Position numbers and translations under genes: made by a program
From: Pseudeuparius sepicola
Lineage: Eukaryota > Arthropoda > Insecta > Coleoptera > Anthribidae
DNA: 64,000 bases
Direction: 5' to 3'
Assembly (NCBI GenBank): GCA_963920635.1
Contig: OY987306.1
Coordinates: 10,186,001 to 10,250,000 of the forward strand
Shown: positions 1 to 11,999 of the stretch, piece after piece
How the letters are laid out: every line of letters begins with the position of its first letter
How positions within the stretch are numbered: position 1 is the first letter of the stretch
Notes under the pieces: model-generated
Told to the model about the DNA's origin: nothing
Seen by the model: the letters and a program-made list of their open reading frames with translations, nothing else
The model's database searches: none

Positions 1-485
1 AATTAAATACACGGCCGAATTAGAAAAAAAAATAATGGAAAAAAGGGAATTTTCAGTATAATTGTCTCAAAACATTTTAAAAATATTTCGTGTCATACAT
101 CATGGTATTTGCAATGAAAAGTGCTTTAAAAATCTGAAAAAAAAAATCCAGGTCCGTATTTAAAAAAATAAAGTTGAAGATGGTTTCTCAAAAACGATAT
201 GTTGTAGAACAAATCTAAAAACGCCATCTTAAAGCCCGTTATAAAGTGCGAAAATGTTTTTCTTTTTTCCTATCTGTGATAACAACTTCAGAAAAAATAA
301 AATCGAAAACGTAAAATTTCACTTTTTCAAAATAACTCAAAAACGAAAAAAGATATTAGAAATCTGTTTATACCGTTTTATTGACCTCAAAATTGCGCAA
401 ATTTTCCTCATTTAACCGTTGTTCTATCTCTCACCGTTTGCAAGATCCCCATGCTGTTAATTCTTATCCGGGACACATTGTATAG
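1..485. repeat. degenerate mariner-type MITE end
   Basis: No gene is visible. The right edge carries GGGACACATTGTATA, a variant of the ACAGGGTG/CACCCTGT termini found throughout the window. The text before it (lower-case run around 385-450, containing a CATTTAACCG-like core and CCCCATGC) resembles 58690-58796, which ends in GGTCACCCTGTATA. I read both as decayed copies of one family; the left end lies outside the window. Confidence 0.35.
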
Positions 486-870
486 TCATATCGATACAAA
501 AATTCTATTCTGGATCTATACACAATATTGATATATTTTTTTCAAAAGGACCACCTCTAATTTGCCAAAACATGGCGGCCGTGTCGCCACTGTCTTGTAT
601 CGTCGATGGAAGAAGGAATCAACGCTTGTATAATGCCACTGTTGCCTGTAGCCAGTGTTTATAGGTTTACTCGTTCGGCTATACTGTAGCCTAATGCCTG
701 AGAACCAGAGAGATCGTATTATATCTGTGCGGAGGTCACAATGCTCCTGACGATTCATTACAAGACAGATTAATTCATGCTAAACTCTCAGCTGCAGGGG
801 GCAAATGCTAGTGACACCTCGCGTCTGGAATTATTTGTCAGTAGTAGGTTTGCTGATTGGCAAGGAATCT
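486..870. other. no gene seen
   Basis: Short open frames here have no recognisable domain and no splice context. The stretch 590-840 is somewhat richer in G+C than its surroundings, but I could not assign it to a gene or a repeat family. Confidence 0.4.
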
Positions 871-1254
871 TATACAGGGTGAGTTACGTAGGCCGCGGTG
901 GTCTATATCCTCTACATTGTTAATGCTAGAAAAAAAAGTATTATAGACAAAACTTGTAGAGAAAAATTCCGAAAATATTTTCCAATATACAGGGTGTTCC
1001 AATAAGTAGTGGAGACAAAAAGTTATGTTTTTTTTTAAATGGGACACCCCTAGCGTATTTTGTTACACTTTTAGAAAGCTCTTAAAGAGTAGGTATGTTA
1101 TTTTTTACAGGGTATTAGGGGCGTATCTTTAAAGGTTAGGGAGTTATTTTAATTTTAAACGAAAAGAGGGGACACTTTTGGAAATGCAATACTCAAAAAT
1201 CAAATGAGATTTTGGGCTTTAATTGGACTGGACATTGCCGTAACTCACCCTGTA
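871..1254. mobile_element. ACAGGGTG-type MITE
   Basis: The ends are inverted: TACAGGGTGAGTTACG at the left and CGTAACTCACCCTGTA at the right, each flanked by TA, the Tc1/mariner target dinucleotide. There is no transposase. A second end of the same type (TACAGGGTGTTCC, about 989) lies inside, so another element probably inserted into it or it is a composite. Confidence 0.7.
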
Positions 1255-1420
1255 TGTACAGGGTGGGCCAAATTGGACACTTTTAAAGGGAAACTCCTAT
1301 TTTTGACGGAGATAGATGAAAACTTATACCGGTTTATGATAAACTTAATGGCGAAAACCGCAAATCGATATCTGTCACCGTTCTTGAGTTACAGGGCGTT
1401 TTTATAATGCCATATATAAA

Positions 1421-1743
1421 GCCATAAAATGGCTTTTTTCGATCTGTAGCGGGCAACACGCATAATTTTAAACTTTTGGTCAATACAAATTTTACTCTAA
1501 GTAATTACTCACATTTTGAGACGAAAATTATTTAAAAATATTTATCAAAATGGCCGTTATTAGCATTTGCGCAAAAAGCCCAATAACGGCCATTGTGATA
1601 AATATTTTTAAATAATTTTTGTCTCAAAAGGTGAGTAATTATTATAGTAGTAATTAGTAATTACTTAGATTAAAATTTGTATTGACCAAAAGTTTAAAAT
1701 TATGCGTGTTGCCCGCTACAGATCGAAAAAAGCCATTTTATGG
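1421..1743. repeat. nested hairpin element
   Basis: The left half from GCCATAAAATGGC is complementary to the right half ending GCCATTTTATGGG. Arms are about 150 bp with a very short centre near 1575, where TGGCCGTTATT faces AATAACGGCCA. No coding capacity. The structure is that of a foldback or hairpin MITE. Confidence 0.75.
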
Positions 1744-1780
1744 GTCAAAATATTGAATCAACACATACGTGTTAGGTACC

Positions 1781-2687
1781 GATAAAAAATATTATTTTTT
1801 AAATGGAACACCCTGTATATTTTTGCATTTTCTAATAGAGCAAAAAATTACCATTCCAAAAATATATAACACTTAATTATGTACTTAAGAAGTTATCAAT
1901 TAATAATAGCTTTTATGATTTCATGTGTATAATTGGGAGCACGCCCTTTCAACAAGTAGGCTTTGGATGGTGAGACAATGAAACAACCGTGGAAAAATGT
2001 TTACTGTTACCTACCTGTCAAATTTTCAGTTAGACTGTTTAGGCAGAATAAAGGTTTTTCTATTTTTGGGTAATTTATAAAATTTATAACATACCTACAA
2101 TGAAATTTGAAAGTTATGAAAAATGGGATATGATAGTCTGTTTTATACAATCCGGGGAAAAATCAGATGCAACGAGCAATTTATACTACGAGAGGTATCC
2201 GGAGAGAAGACATCCTTTCAAGCACATTTTTGCAAGATTGCGACACAATTTGATTAATAGTATTAGAGTAATAGTTAATAGATTTGATTAATAGTAGGCC
2301 GAAAAGGTATAGGTACGAGTTAAACAGAGATAGGCATTTTCCCCGGATTGTATAAAACAGACTATCATATCCCATTTTTCATATCTTTCAAATTTCATTG
2401 TAGGTGTGTTATAAAGTTTATAAATTACGCAAAAATAGAAAAATCTTTACCCTGCCTAAACAGCCTAACTGAAAATTTGACAGGTAGGTAACAGTTAAAC
2501 ATTTTTCCACGGTTGGTTCATTGTCTCACCGTCCAAAGCCTACTTGTTGAAAGGGCGTGCTCCCAATTATACACATGAAATCATAAAAGCTATTAGTAAT
2601 TGATAACTACTTAAATAAATCATTAAGTGTTATATATTTTTGGAATGGTAATTTTTTGCTCCATTTAAAAAATAATATTTTTTATCG
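1781..2687. repeat. nested hairpin element, arms about 350 bp
   Basis: GATAAAAAATATTATTTTTT at the left is repeated inverted at the right (ends near 2687). The arms run to about 2166 and from about 2331, leaving a central spacer of about 165 bp. The left arm has a small extra block with an AACACCCTGTATA end that the right arm lacks, marking a later event in one arm. Open frames on both strands here are only mirror images of the arms. Confidence 0.8.
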
Positions 2688-3399
2688 CTAACTCTTAAAC
2701 CATTGACTAGAGAAAAATTTAGTAGCAGCATTGGATTCTACGTAAAAAAGTGCTTCAAGAATGTTTTTATAGAAACACAAAATTTTCAACCCGAAAAAAG
2801 TTACGGCCACTTTTCGAAAACGCACATTTTCGAATAACGCCCGGTAACTCAAGAACGGTGACAGATATCGATTTGCGGTTTTCACCATTAAGTTTATAAT
2901 AAAAAAGGAGCCTCAGACCCCGATATCAGTTTTCGTCTATCTCCGTCAAAAATAGGAGTTTCCCTTTAAAAGTGTCCAATTTGGCCCACCCTGTACAATA
3001 CTATAATCACGGTCGCTACTCTGTAAACGGTACCTATATATCAACAGAGCATCGTTGAAAGAGTCCAGTACTTCTCTAGGCTGGTGATGTAAGGCATTGC
3101 CTTGCATAAGCAAAGATATCGCGGCACACAAAAATTAAAAATGTCTTAATGCATCCATTGAGAGTAGGGATGAAATAAAAAAATTACAAATACAAACATT
3201 TTTTTCACAAATTCTTTTCAATGTTATATTATATTACCGGCTTCGAGGTTTAAAATATATCTCTACCTCTTCTTTAGGATACAAACGAAAGATGACTTAA
3301 TAATAACGAGATTTGCCAAACGCAAAGTAAATCGAAAAATCATACATGCGTTAAAAATATTTCTAAAATACTCATTGTGTGTTGCAAAGCAGTACAATC

Positions 3400-3510
3400 C
3401 GTGCACTCTAAGTTGACACGCGAGAACCTCAGTCTAAGCGACGCACAATAAGCTGCTTGGATCACTGTACGCTTAGACTGAAGTTTACGCGTGTCAGATT
3501 AGAGTGCACG
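3400..3510. repeat. short imperfect hairpin
   Basis: CGTGCACTCTAAGTTGACAC at the left pairs with the segment ending GAGTGCACG at 3510, and CTCAGTCTAAGCG pairs with CGCTTAGACTGA near the loop. Arms are about 40 bp with a few mismatches. Confidence 0.7.
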
Positions 3511-4429
3511 AACTGCAAATACTTGATTTGTTGAATATTTTTTTAACAAGGTTTTAAGCCATTAATCACATGCATCTGTTATCTTGGATTTTACGAAAAC
3601 GTCCAGATTTGGACATAATTCATAAAGTAAAATCATTTTGCTTTCGAAGGGACAGTAAAAAAAAATCTACCGAAAGGTAAAAAATATATGGGAAAAATGT
3701 AAATACCATTTTTTTCTGACCGACCCTGTAATTAATAGATACTTTATTTCTTTGTTAAATGAGATATTAATTTCTGCCAAACCGCGCTTAATACAACTCT
3801 CCCTTCTTCCGTAGGAATTTATTCGTATCTAGGGAATACTATCTTCTGAATTATGTGGACCTTCGAATGGTCTCTCAACGACTATGCCGCCGAGTTTTCC
3901 CTACATTAAACGGGCAGAAGCGGACCGCAAACGCTTCCCAGTGGGAAATCAATTTAGGAAAGCAGACAGACAATACCCTTTACAAGTTGTATGCTAAGAA
4001 AATTTACCCTAGGCAATCGGATCTGTGCCGAAGATATAGTTAACACGCTCTCGATTAAAACTATTAATTTAGGAAGTTAGCGGCCAATCTAGGTACCTTC
4101 TCAGTTTAATACGCTCTATGCAGGTTATGAAATAAAACAGACTTCTATGAAAACAACAGACTTCTATGTTTTAGCGGATGGAATGAAAGATTTAAGACAC
4201 ACGGCTATATTCGATGAATTTTTAAATTATTTTATTAACTTAAAAGCGACTAAAGTAACCTTTAATTTTTGTCCACGAAATTCATGGGTATTTTCATCAA
4301 ATTCTTTATAGAATCCAAGCTTTTGTTCTGATTATTTAGATTAGAACTTCATCGGGGCTAGAGAAAGTAATAAGAAAAATTGTAATTACATTTTCACCTT
4401 TGAGTGGTTTCAACAAACTAATCGAGGCA

Positions 4430-4745
4430 GAAATTTTAATTTTTCGTGACATTTAGTACCTACAATACAGGCAAAAAATTATAAGGCACTTTTATGTCCT
4501 TAAGTTTAGGAATCCTTGATAATGCAGCAATTCTAATTTTAAATTTCCTATTATGAAGAAGTAGGTACTTACACAAACACCTATCCTCAAACATTGTAGT
4601 TTTATCGGTCAGGGAATTTCCACAAGCATAATAACTCGAAAAAGTATCATAATACCACATACTGACACCTATCACCATGTCAGATATTAAAATATTGTGT
4701 CAAAACTTGGTTACTACTCATGCGATTTACGTCTCACGTATTTTA
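4430..4745 (+). repeat. dispersed repeat, copy 1 (matches 44930-45345)
   Basis: Shared landmarks in the same order and orientation as the copy at 44930-45345 are AGGCAGAAAT, TTTTTCGTGA, AATACAGGCAAA, GAAGAAGTAGGTACTTACAC and ATAATAACTCGAAAAAGTAT. The second copy has about 100 bp of extra sequence in the middle. Neither copy encodes a recognisable protein. The family is unknown to me. Confidence 0.7.
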
Positions 4746-6009
4746 TAATACAAATAGAATTTTAATTTATTTTTGAAAAAAAACAATTTAGTAACATAAG
4801 TATGATTTTCCACTTCACGCGCCCATCCTAGAAAAGACCCTGTCAGAAACCACCATTATTATTATTATTAATTTTACTACCACTAAATCTGACACGAACA
4901 CCCAGTTTTAAATATCACGCTACGTCACTGAACCCAGACAAACAAAACACACAACTCTATAAAATGTATTTTTGGAATGGAGCCTAAGGAACGCAACAGT
5001 GTACCTATCTATTAGATTGGTACATTTTTGTACTAACTCTGGCACTGCTGCTGCAAAAGCGACAACTGCATCAGCTAACTTCAGTCCGCTATTAAAAATC
5101 TGTTGCCAACTTCAGCTCATGGCTTCAGACGTATTTAAAATGTAATTTAGCTATGCATTTATTGAGTAGGTAGATAGGCACACTCGTAGCGTTGATTGAC
5201 GTATTAATACGTCAGTCTCACCTCACACGTTGTCTCACCTTTAGTAATCCTACAATTCCCATTACGTGGGCATTTCGTATAAGTAGGTAGTTCGAAACAA
5301 ATCGTATTTCGAAAATTTTAAATTATTAAGCAGGTAGCTTCAGTCAGGTCTTTTTTTCAGTTTTTATCTACAACTATAAGTTTATTTTACGTTTGTGAGG
5401 TACCTACCTTGGGAGAGAAATAAAATTACAAAAATTTTATAATGAACACCGAGAAAAACTACATGATTAGAACTAAGTACAAGACCTAATCTTATTAGTC
5501 CGTCCCGAAATCTGTGAAAGTTCTTTGGGTAGATACATTCAACAAGGGAAATCAGTTCAAGTATACATATTACAAATGGATTGAGGAACCTGGTAACAAG
5601 GTGCAATAGCGACAAATTCTCAAATAAGCAAAATGGGCACTGACTTACCATACTTATATTACTTAAATTCCTGGAAATAATTGCAGGAAACAAATTCAAA
5701 TATAAAATAAATTTGATTCATTTGGCTGTGTTTGTTGACAGAACATGGTCAAGTATAATTTTTAGAAATCATGGAAACCATTATTAATTTTTACTAACAA
5801 TCAAAGTATCTACTTGTTACAATCATAGATTCTCCAATAAAATGGCATACTTGGCATCATTGAGACGATTAGAATGAGGAAAGAAACGGCCTCACTTTGG
5901 AAAGTATAATGCTGGGTCCCCTTACTTTAAAGGGTCCATGATATGTAACCGCGTTTTATTCTGATATCCAGAAACTCCAGTTTAACAGATTGTTGACACC
6001 TAATGAATA

Positions 6010-6247
6010 TAGAGGGTGTTTTTTAATAAGTGTCCGATATTTCAGAGGACGATTTCTCAGGTATATATTTAAGATAAAAAGTTCATAAAAATATGGGTCC
6101 GCAAGGCCTTCATTTTTGGGATAAAGATTTATTTTTATTTTTGTTCTTGGGCCTTGGGTTCCTATGTTTATATGAACTTTTTATCTTAAAAATATCTGAG
6201 GTATCGTCCTCTGAAATATCGGACACTTACTTAAAAACACCCTGTAT
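6010..6247. mobile_element. compact hairpin MITE
   Basis: Left end AGAGGGTGTTTTTTAATAAG, right end a matching inverse finishing CACCCTGTATA, TA on both sides. The arms pair through GTGTCCGATATTTCAGAGGA and AAGATAAAAAGTTCATA. It is about 240 bp and non-coding, typical of a Tc1/mariner-like MITE. Confidence 0.8.
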
Positions 6248-8449
6248 AACAACAAGTTTTATAAATGACAATAAGATATGCGTCTTATTAGGCACGAGAG
6301 GAGCGTAGCAGAACGAGGGTCTAGATGAGGTTCCAAAACAATAAGGGTGGTTCCCTAAAAAATTTTTTAGAATTACCCTAATAAAAATTGTAAGCTATGA
6401 ATAAAATGTAAATAACTTTTAATGGTTAATGTTAAATATTAGACGTAAATATAAGAAGAAAAGGTATTGGGTTAGAAATATTTAGAAATATTTCTAGTTA
6501 TAACAGTATCTGCGATAACAGTATACTCCGATCACATCGATATTCGCTTGGCAGCGGAACCATGCCTACCAGACAGTCGCTGTGATCGCAGTCGAGTGCT
6601 ATGTGAAACCGCCTCCATAGGCGTAAGTAGAGTAGAGAGTAATAAAGTAGAGTAGAGAGATTACGACGGCACGCGCCGAATATAGGGCATGGGCAAAAAT
6701 AGCGTACGTAAACACGGCAAAAATCTTAAAAATTTCGGTTTTCCGCGGGTTTTCCCGATGTTTCGATGTTGCAAAAGATGCAAAATAGTGTGGTGATTAG
6801 TTTGAGATGCGTACAGTAAAAATATATCCCGATTACAACCACAAAATATCGTCGTGAAATCCGGGATGTCAAAAGGACATTTGAAAATTCATTTTTTCGA
6901 AAACTACGTCCGACCGGGAAAAACCAAGGCCGGATTCGTGAAATAGAGGAGGTAGCCAAAATTTCAAGAAAATCGGGTGGATTACACCATTGGAAATAAT
7001 TACCGAATTTCTAAAAGGTTGTAACGGAATTTTTGTTTAAAAATTCCGTTATCACGTTTTATATAATAATGCATCGTTATTTGTAAGATGAATCACAATT
7101 TTCTATGTAAATTCATTTCTTTTGGTATGCGTGTTTCCATCTAGCGGTGAATACTAGTGCAAGTACAGTGATTCTTTGTGTATCGAGTCGAAGGTACGTT
7201 CCAACATTTAGCACTAAGGTGATTAGCAAGTAATCCGCTACGTATTTGTTGATGCCACTTGTTCAGTTCAGGGCAAATATTTTCTGCGAGTCTGGTTCCA
7301 TGCCCTATGCGGGAAGCCATCTTGAAGTTCTGACAGAAGAAATTTGTGGGTGCTCTATGATCAGTTGGCCAGATGACATCGACAAATGCGGCGTCGTGAT
7401 TGGCTGTGTTACGTTGCATTTTTTATAATGCTGAAGCTTTCAAAACTACCTGCGAGAGCCGTCTCGGCCCTTTTTCCGATTGCGATCTTTAGCGCGAAGT
7501 GTCCCGGCAGGTATTTGGTGTCTCGATTTAATTATCTACTTTTATCGGCTTCCTGTTATTTCCATTTGGAAATATTGAGTGCTTGTATTGTGTTTTATAG
7601 TTTGGTGCAGCGGAATAAAACCGTATTTTTCTGTTTTTCATGTGAAATCTGGCGCACTTGGAGTTTCTGGAAAATTTGGAACAAAGTGGCCATCTTGGCG
7701 TTCAAGGGCGACGCAACGCGTGGTTCTTTAGGAAAACCTGTTGATCTTTGGGCATTTTGAGCAGGGTAAGGAAAAGTTGGACACAAGTACCAGGTGAGTT
7801 TCATTTAAAATTAGTTTTATAATTTTGGTAATTTTCCATATTTATTGAAACTCACCTGTGGCTTGCCCCAGGCACGTTTGTTCTTTGTGGAGATTTAAAA
7901 GGATGAATAATCGTATATGCCTTTTAGTCCTGTTTTACTCAAAAGCAAGATTTATCGTATCGGTAAAGTTGCACTCGTACCAAGCCTGACGGAGACCTTT
8001 TTATTCTTTATTTTTATCCCGTTGAGATGCCCCGTTCAATTCCTTCAGCCTACTTAGATTTTCAGGAGTGTTAACATGAAAAACGGGACACACTGTATAT
8101 AGCTACACAATCTCATTTGGCAAATTTAAGTTCCTACATTTTTGTGACCTCTCATTTTGGTTTTCTTGGGTTCTAAACGTCGGGATAACTTTCTTTAAAT
8201 TAAGTAAATTTTTGTCGTTGATTTTAACTAGCAATTCAGTCAATTAAGTGTTATTATATAGGGTATATATTCTATAATATACATTTGGGGGGTTATTAAT
8301 TAGTGTACTACCTTAAAACTTAAGTCGATTTTTTTTATACTTATTCAGTAATATATTATTGGACATTTCTTTGCGAACAAACCTTTTAAGTCACTGACTG
8401 CCTGAATATATTGGCCCTGTCTAATACGTTCTGAATTTTCCCTACACGC
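6248..8449. other. non-coding; two small hairpins, CpG-richer patch
   Basis: No domain was recognised. A perfect 12-bp stem with a 4-base loop sits at 7023-7050 (AACGGAATTTTT / AAAAATTCCGTT). A second pair, CAGGTGAGTTTCAT / ATTGAAACTCACCTG, spans about 7791-7857. The stretch 7140-7760 has more CpG and open frames of about 90-124 codons on both strands, but no splice-site pattern or motif that would make any of them a gene. Confidence 0.4.
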
Positions 8450-9080
8450 TCAAACTGCACTAGGACCAACGCCTCATCGAACAACAAGTCGACAACCCCG
8501 CTGGCTGTCCACAAACCAGCAAGGGAGACAGGGTCTGCTTAACTAAGGTCAAAACCCTGACATCAAGCTAGCAAACATCCAAGGCCGGTAACGCAGCATT
8601 CGGCCTGTCGAACCTGGTTTGGGTCAGCCTCGTAGACTTCAGCGGAGGACAACCTCGGAAGTTCGTAAGGAACAAACTTTCAAGTAAGGTGTTGTGTCAA
8701 AGCGTTCCACGTTTAACCTCAGAACGGTGCAGAACTTTGGTTATATTAATTTGAGCTCTTTGGAACTTTAAATTCTAGTCAGTAGAGTCAGTGCCAGTCA
8801 ATTTAACTTCAACGTAATTTCACTTTGTTAATTTATCTTTAAGTTATATTTCAATTTAAACCATTGTCAAGTTTCATTCAACGACTTGTGTATAATTCAT
8901 TTTCCTATTGTAAATATAATCATTCCACAATTTTTATTGTTAACAACATTCTCTAATATTTTGTAATAAACCACCTTTGTAAATAATTTTAAACGTGTGT
9001 TTTATTTCTGGGTTATCAAAAGCGAGTAATAACCAGTTTTCCTTCACCCTAGGAAAATTGTCGTTATAAGGTGAGTGAAT
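8450..9080 (+). repeat. possible solo LTR or retroelement 3' end
   Basis: A compositionally distinct block rich in C+G and CpG at 8450-8700 is followed by an AT-rich tail, an AATAAA signal at 8965-8970 and a GT-rich stretch about 20 bases further on. That order (regulatory block, polyadenylation signal, GT-rich element) is what an LTR U3-R-U5 or a retroelement 3' end looks like. I could not find a matching second LTR, a primer-binding site or a target duplication, so this is tentative. Confidence 0.3.
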
Positions 9081-9082
9081 TA

Positions 9083-10393
9083 TCGTATGTAATATCACTA
9101 GTGCCGGAAATTTTATCGATAATTTTTTCGAAAGCGCTATTTTGCCTAGAAAGATCATGAGTATAAATTCAGAGATAAAAGCCCAATTTGTACGAGTTGT
9201 TTTGCTAATGGGCAAAATAGGGCTTGAGAATAAAATTATCTAGAAAAATTTCCGGCACGAGTGGTATTTGTCGAGATTATTTCACGAATACGATTTAATA
9301 ATTTCTGTATTCATTTTTTCTATGTTTACATTTCCAAAACGACTCATTTTGAACGAGTTTATTGACAGCTTCGACTGTAGCGTTCGAGTAAACAAACATG
9401 ACGCTTGGGTGTCCAAGGAAAATGCGATTATACCTACACCCTGTCGCGTCGGTTTATTTTCTGAATGTGTCATAAGGAGGCGGAGGTCTAAATAACAAGA
9501 ATTTAGCAATGTAAAAGTTATATAAATTCATTGATATAATGCTTAATAATACAAACTTTAAGAAGTAAGTACGTGTTTGTATCCAACAGATTCGCGGTTG
9601 CTAAGCAACGAAGTGATAATTTGCACAAGTGCAATTACCGGTAATTGCACTAGTGCAAATTATCGCTAGCAGAGGCATACATTGGTTGGATTTTTATGGA
9701 AGGAGCTACCTTATTGGATGCAAGCAGTATGAGGGAAATAATCGTATGTAATATCACAAGTGCCGGAAATTTTATCGATAATTTTTTCGAAAGCGCCATT
9801 TTGCCTAGAAAGATCGCGAGTATAAATTGGTCTTTTATTTTCTGAGCGAAGCTCGAGGGATTTTATCTCTGAAAATAAAAACCCAATTTGTACGGGTGGT
9901 TTTGCTATAATGGGCAAAATAGGGCCTTAGAATAAAATTATCTAGAAAAATTTCCGGCACTAGTGGTATTTGTCGAGATTATTTCTCGAATATGATTTAA
10001 TAATTTCTGTATTAACTTTTTCTATGTTTACATTTCCAAAACGATTAATTTTGAACGAGTTTATTGACAGCTTCGACTGTAGCCTTCGAGTAAACAAACA
10101 TGACGCTTGGATATCCAAGGCAAATGCGACTGAATGGTGTCATAAATTTAAACGGAGACGGAGGTCCAATAACAAACAGGGTGTTCCCGTGAAACACACA
10201 AACTTTAAGAAGTAGGTACGTGTTTGTATCCAACAGATTTGCGGTTGCTAAGCAACGAAGTGATAATTTGCACAAGAGCAATTACCGCGATAATTTGCAC
10301 AAGTGCAATTATGGGTAGCAGAGGCATATGATTGGTTGGATTTTTATGGAAGGAGCTACCTTATTGAATGCAAGCAGTATGAGGGAAATAATC
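9083..10393 (+). repeat. two tandem copies of a ~655-bp unit
   Basis: The unit starts at TCGTATGTAATATCAC (about 9083) and again at about 9742. Both copies end with GCAAGCAGTATGAGGGAAAT. Each holds an inverted pair built on GCCGGAAATTTTATC and a GTTGCTAAGCAAC motif. The copies differ by point changes and indels: copy 2 has extra sequence near 9835-9870, and copy 1 has an extra segment near 9500-9545. Paired short frames in the two copies are repeat translations, not genes. It could be a satellite-like dimer or a composite non-autonomous element. Confidence 0.85.
9617..9666. repeat. 50-bp near-perfect palindrome
   Basis: GATAATTTGCACAAGTGCAA runs into a centre at ACCGGT and back out, with a single mismatched pair over 25 bp per arm. 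It follows the X-box-like GTTGCTAAGCAAC (9597-9609). In the second tandem copy (about 10259-10314) the same words are present but rearranged, so the palindrome is broken there. Confidence 0.85.
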
Positions 10394-10785
10394 CTTGGAA
10401 TTATCTGAATATTATTTATTATTTTTCATAATAATTGTCTAATGGATATCTCAAGGTATATATCTTTTCTTTGCTGTTTTTAAAAAAAGTCAAAAACATA
10501 AAAATAAGGTACGTCCGCCAAATATTGCCATGTTCCTAATATTGCCACCCGGCAGTTAATCTATGACGTCATACTTCATGCAACCGGCGCTACCAGTAAT
10601 TGGTTATACGCATCGAATACGCTCTCCCAATTGACGGGGCGACGGGCTCATTGTGCTATAACAGCTGTGCTGATAAATACCGGTTTTGGCTTAAGTTTAC
10701 TATAAAAATACCTTGAATTAATTGTAAAATCTGATACCGGGTTATTTCGAATAGTGAATAAAAAGCAATTGGCTTACAAGGTAGG

Positions 10786-11256
10786 TACAGGGTGTTCCCG
10801 TATATTTTGACCCACCCCTAGAGCCTCTATTTCTCGAGTTAGAAAAAAATTACTTGAATGAATGTTGTAGGGTACCAAGGTGTATTGTCCCACAAATAAT
10901 GGATTGACAGGAATGCCCTTGCCTAAGTTGAAATGTTTTTTCATGGCAACCTTGATTAAATATAAAGATCGTATTTATCTGCAATTTGGAATATCATGCG
11001 AATGCTTAGAGCAAACATAACATATTTCTATTGTTAGAATTGGAAAAATGCGTTCAATTCAAAAATCCACAAATATACAGGGTGTTAAAAAAAGTAAGTT
11101 TATATTTTTTCATAAATTTGCGACGCTCATTTGTTTTATCTAGTAACAGATCCTAGCGGTTCAGAAAAAACCCTATAACTTTCATTTAAGTAATTTTTTT
11201 CTAACCGAAAAATATAGGCTCTAGCGGTGGGTCAAAATATACGGGAACACCCTGTA
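10786..11256. mobile_element. hairpin MITE nested in the pogo-like element
   Basis: Left end TACAGGGTGTTCCCGTATAT and its exact inverse at the right (CACCCTGTA), with TA on each side. The arms extend through TTTTGACCCACC, CTAGAGCC and a TTAGAAAAAAATTACTT block. A further solitary TACAGGGTGTTAAA end lies at about 11075. Confidence 0.85.
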
Positions 11257-11377
11257 CATATAAGTACTTAAATACCCTGCTTTGGGTAAACGTGATATTG
11301 ACGGTTAAAAATTTAGTCACCGCCATTTGCATTTATTACCTTGTTCCTAATATTGCCATGTTCTAAGGCACCAAATA

Positions 11378-11569
11378 TTGCGAAAAGCTGTTAGTAAGAA
11401 AAGTTCAAAATCTCTCGAATCTTGGTTTTATTTTTTATGTGGTGAAGACCGGCAGGCTGATATGAGGTTGTGTTCAGTTTGTAATAGATACGTACATGGA
11501 GAGTGCACAGGACTGTGTAAAAAAGACAAGGATATTTTTAAATGTCCGAATTGTGACTTTTACCCTTAA
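11378..11569 (+). pseudogene. zinc-finger tail of a pogo/Tigger-like transposase
   Basis: The 63-codon frame ends in a cysteine/histidine pattern: FLCGED, then LCSVCNRYVHGEC, then KCPNCDF. This matches the PHD-like C-terminal finger that closes many insect pogo/Tigger transposases (established for the family). The first cysteine of the usual leading CxxC pair is replaced by phenylalanine here. The frame sits between pogo-like TIRs and no DDE catalytic domain precedes it, so I treat it as a leftover C-terminal fragment. A tiny independent host gene is less likely. Confidence 0.55.
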
Positions 11570-11999
11570 GTACCTATACATGTTTTTTAATAAAGTTTTT
11601 ATTTGAACAAGGTTGTTTTATGTTTACGAGATGCGTTCCTATTATTGCTACCCCCCCGGCAATATTTGGAGCATATGTTCTAAATATTGCCATATTGCTA
11701 TCTTTTTCAAAAATGGTTAAAAACTGCTTCCTTTTTAATTTAAGCCATTAACAATTTTTGTGTGTGTAAAGAATACAGTATAGAATTCATAAAAAAATAT
11801 TTAGCAAAATAATGATGACAACATGCGCAATAAAAATTAATAAGTGTTAGTATGGCAATATTTGGCCCACTTACCTTACATAACAGTTGGTTTGTGCGTA
11901 GCACTCCAAAAAATGTTCGACTGCGGGACTATCCACCCCGATTTGACCCACTTCTACCCTCTACAATAACTCGCGAGCCGCGCCTGGCATTCAAGTGCC

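Larger units (their letters stand above)
1257..2995. mobile_element. hairpin MITE hosting two nested hairpins
   Basis: The left end TACAGGGTGGGCCAAATTGG is matched in inverse by the right end. The inverted match continues to about 1400 on the left and starts again at about 2835 on the right, including the shared CGTTCTTGAG/CTCAAGAACG segment. It is a non-coding Tc1/mariner-like MITE. Between the arms lie two further self-complementary elements (1421-1743 and 1781-2687), so the original element has been enlarged by nested insertions. Confidence 0.75.
2996..6009. other. non-coding intronic DNA with dispersed repeats
   Basis: No protein-coding signal was recognised. The stretch contains the short hairpin at 3400-3510 and the dispersed repeat at 4430-4745. 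A short (ATT)n tract lies near 4853-4870. An ACCCTGTA end at about 3722 is another solitary MITE terminus. Confidence 0.4.
10504..11878. mobile_element. pogo/Tigger-like DNA transposon remnant
   Basis: The ends AGGTACGTCCGCCAAATATT and (inverted) AGGTAAGTGGGCCAAATATT form a TIR of at least 23 bp, with TA duplicated outside (10504-10505, 11877-11878). The word AATATTGCCA recurs near both ends, as transposase-binding subterminal repeats often do. Inside is a zinc-finger coding fragment (11378-11569) of the type found at the C-terminus of insect pogo/Tigger-like transposases. The catalytic domain is missing, and a hairpin MITE (10786-11256) occupies part of the interior. Confidence 0.7.

Noticed and set aside
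7023..7050. Perfect 12-bp stem-loop as a transcription terminator
   Set aside because: Intrinsic terminators are a bacterial feature; here it is simply a short inverted repeat.
7141..7760. Overlapping 92- and 124-codon frames as candidate genes
   Set aside because: Frames lie on opposite strands over the same bases, with no motif or splice sites.
9268..10215. Two similar plus-strand frames (9268-9495 and 9970-10215)
   Set aside because: They are the same part of the two tandem units and contain different frames and stops; no coding evidence.
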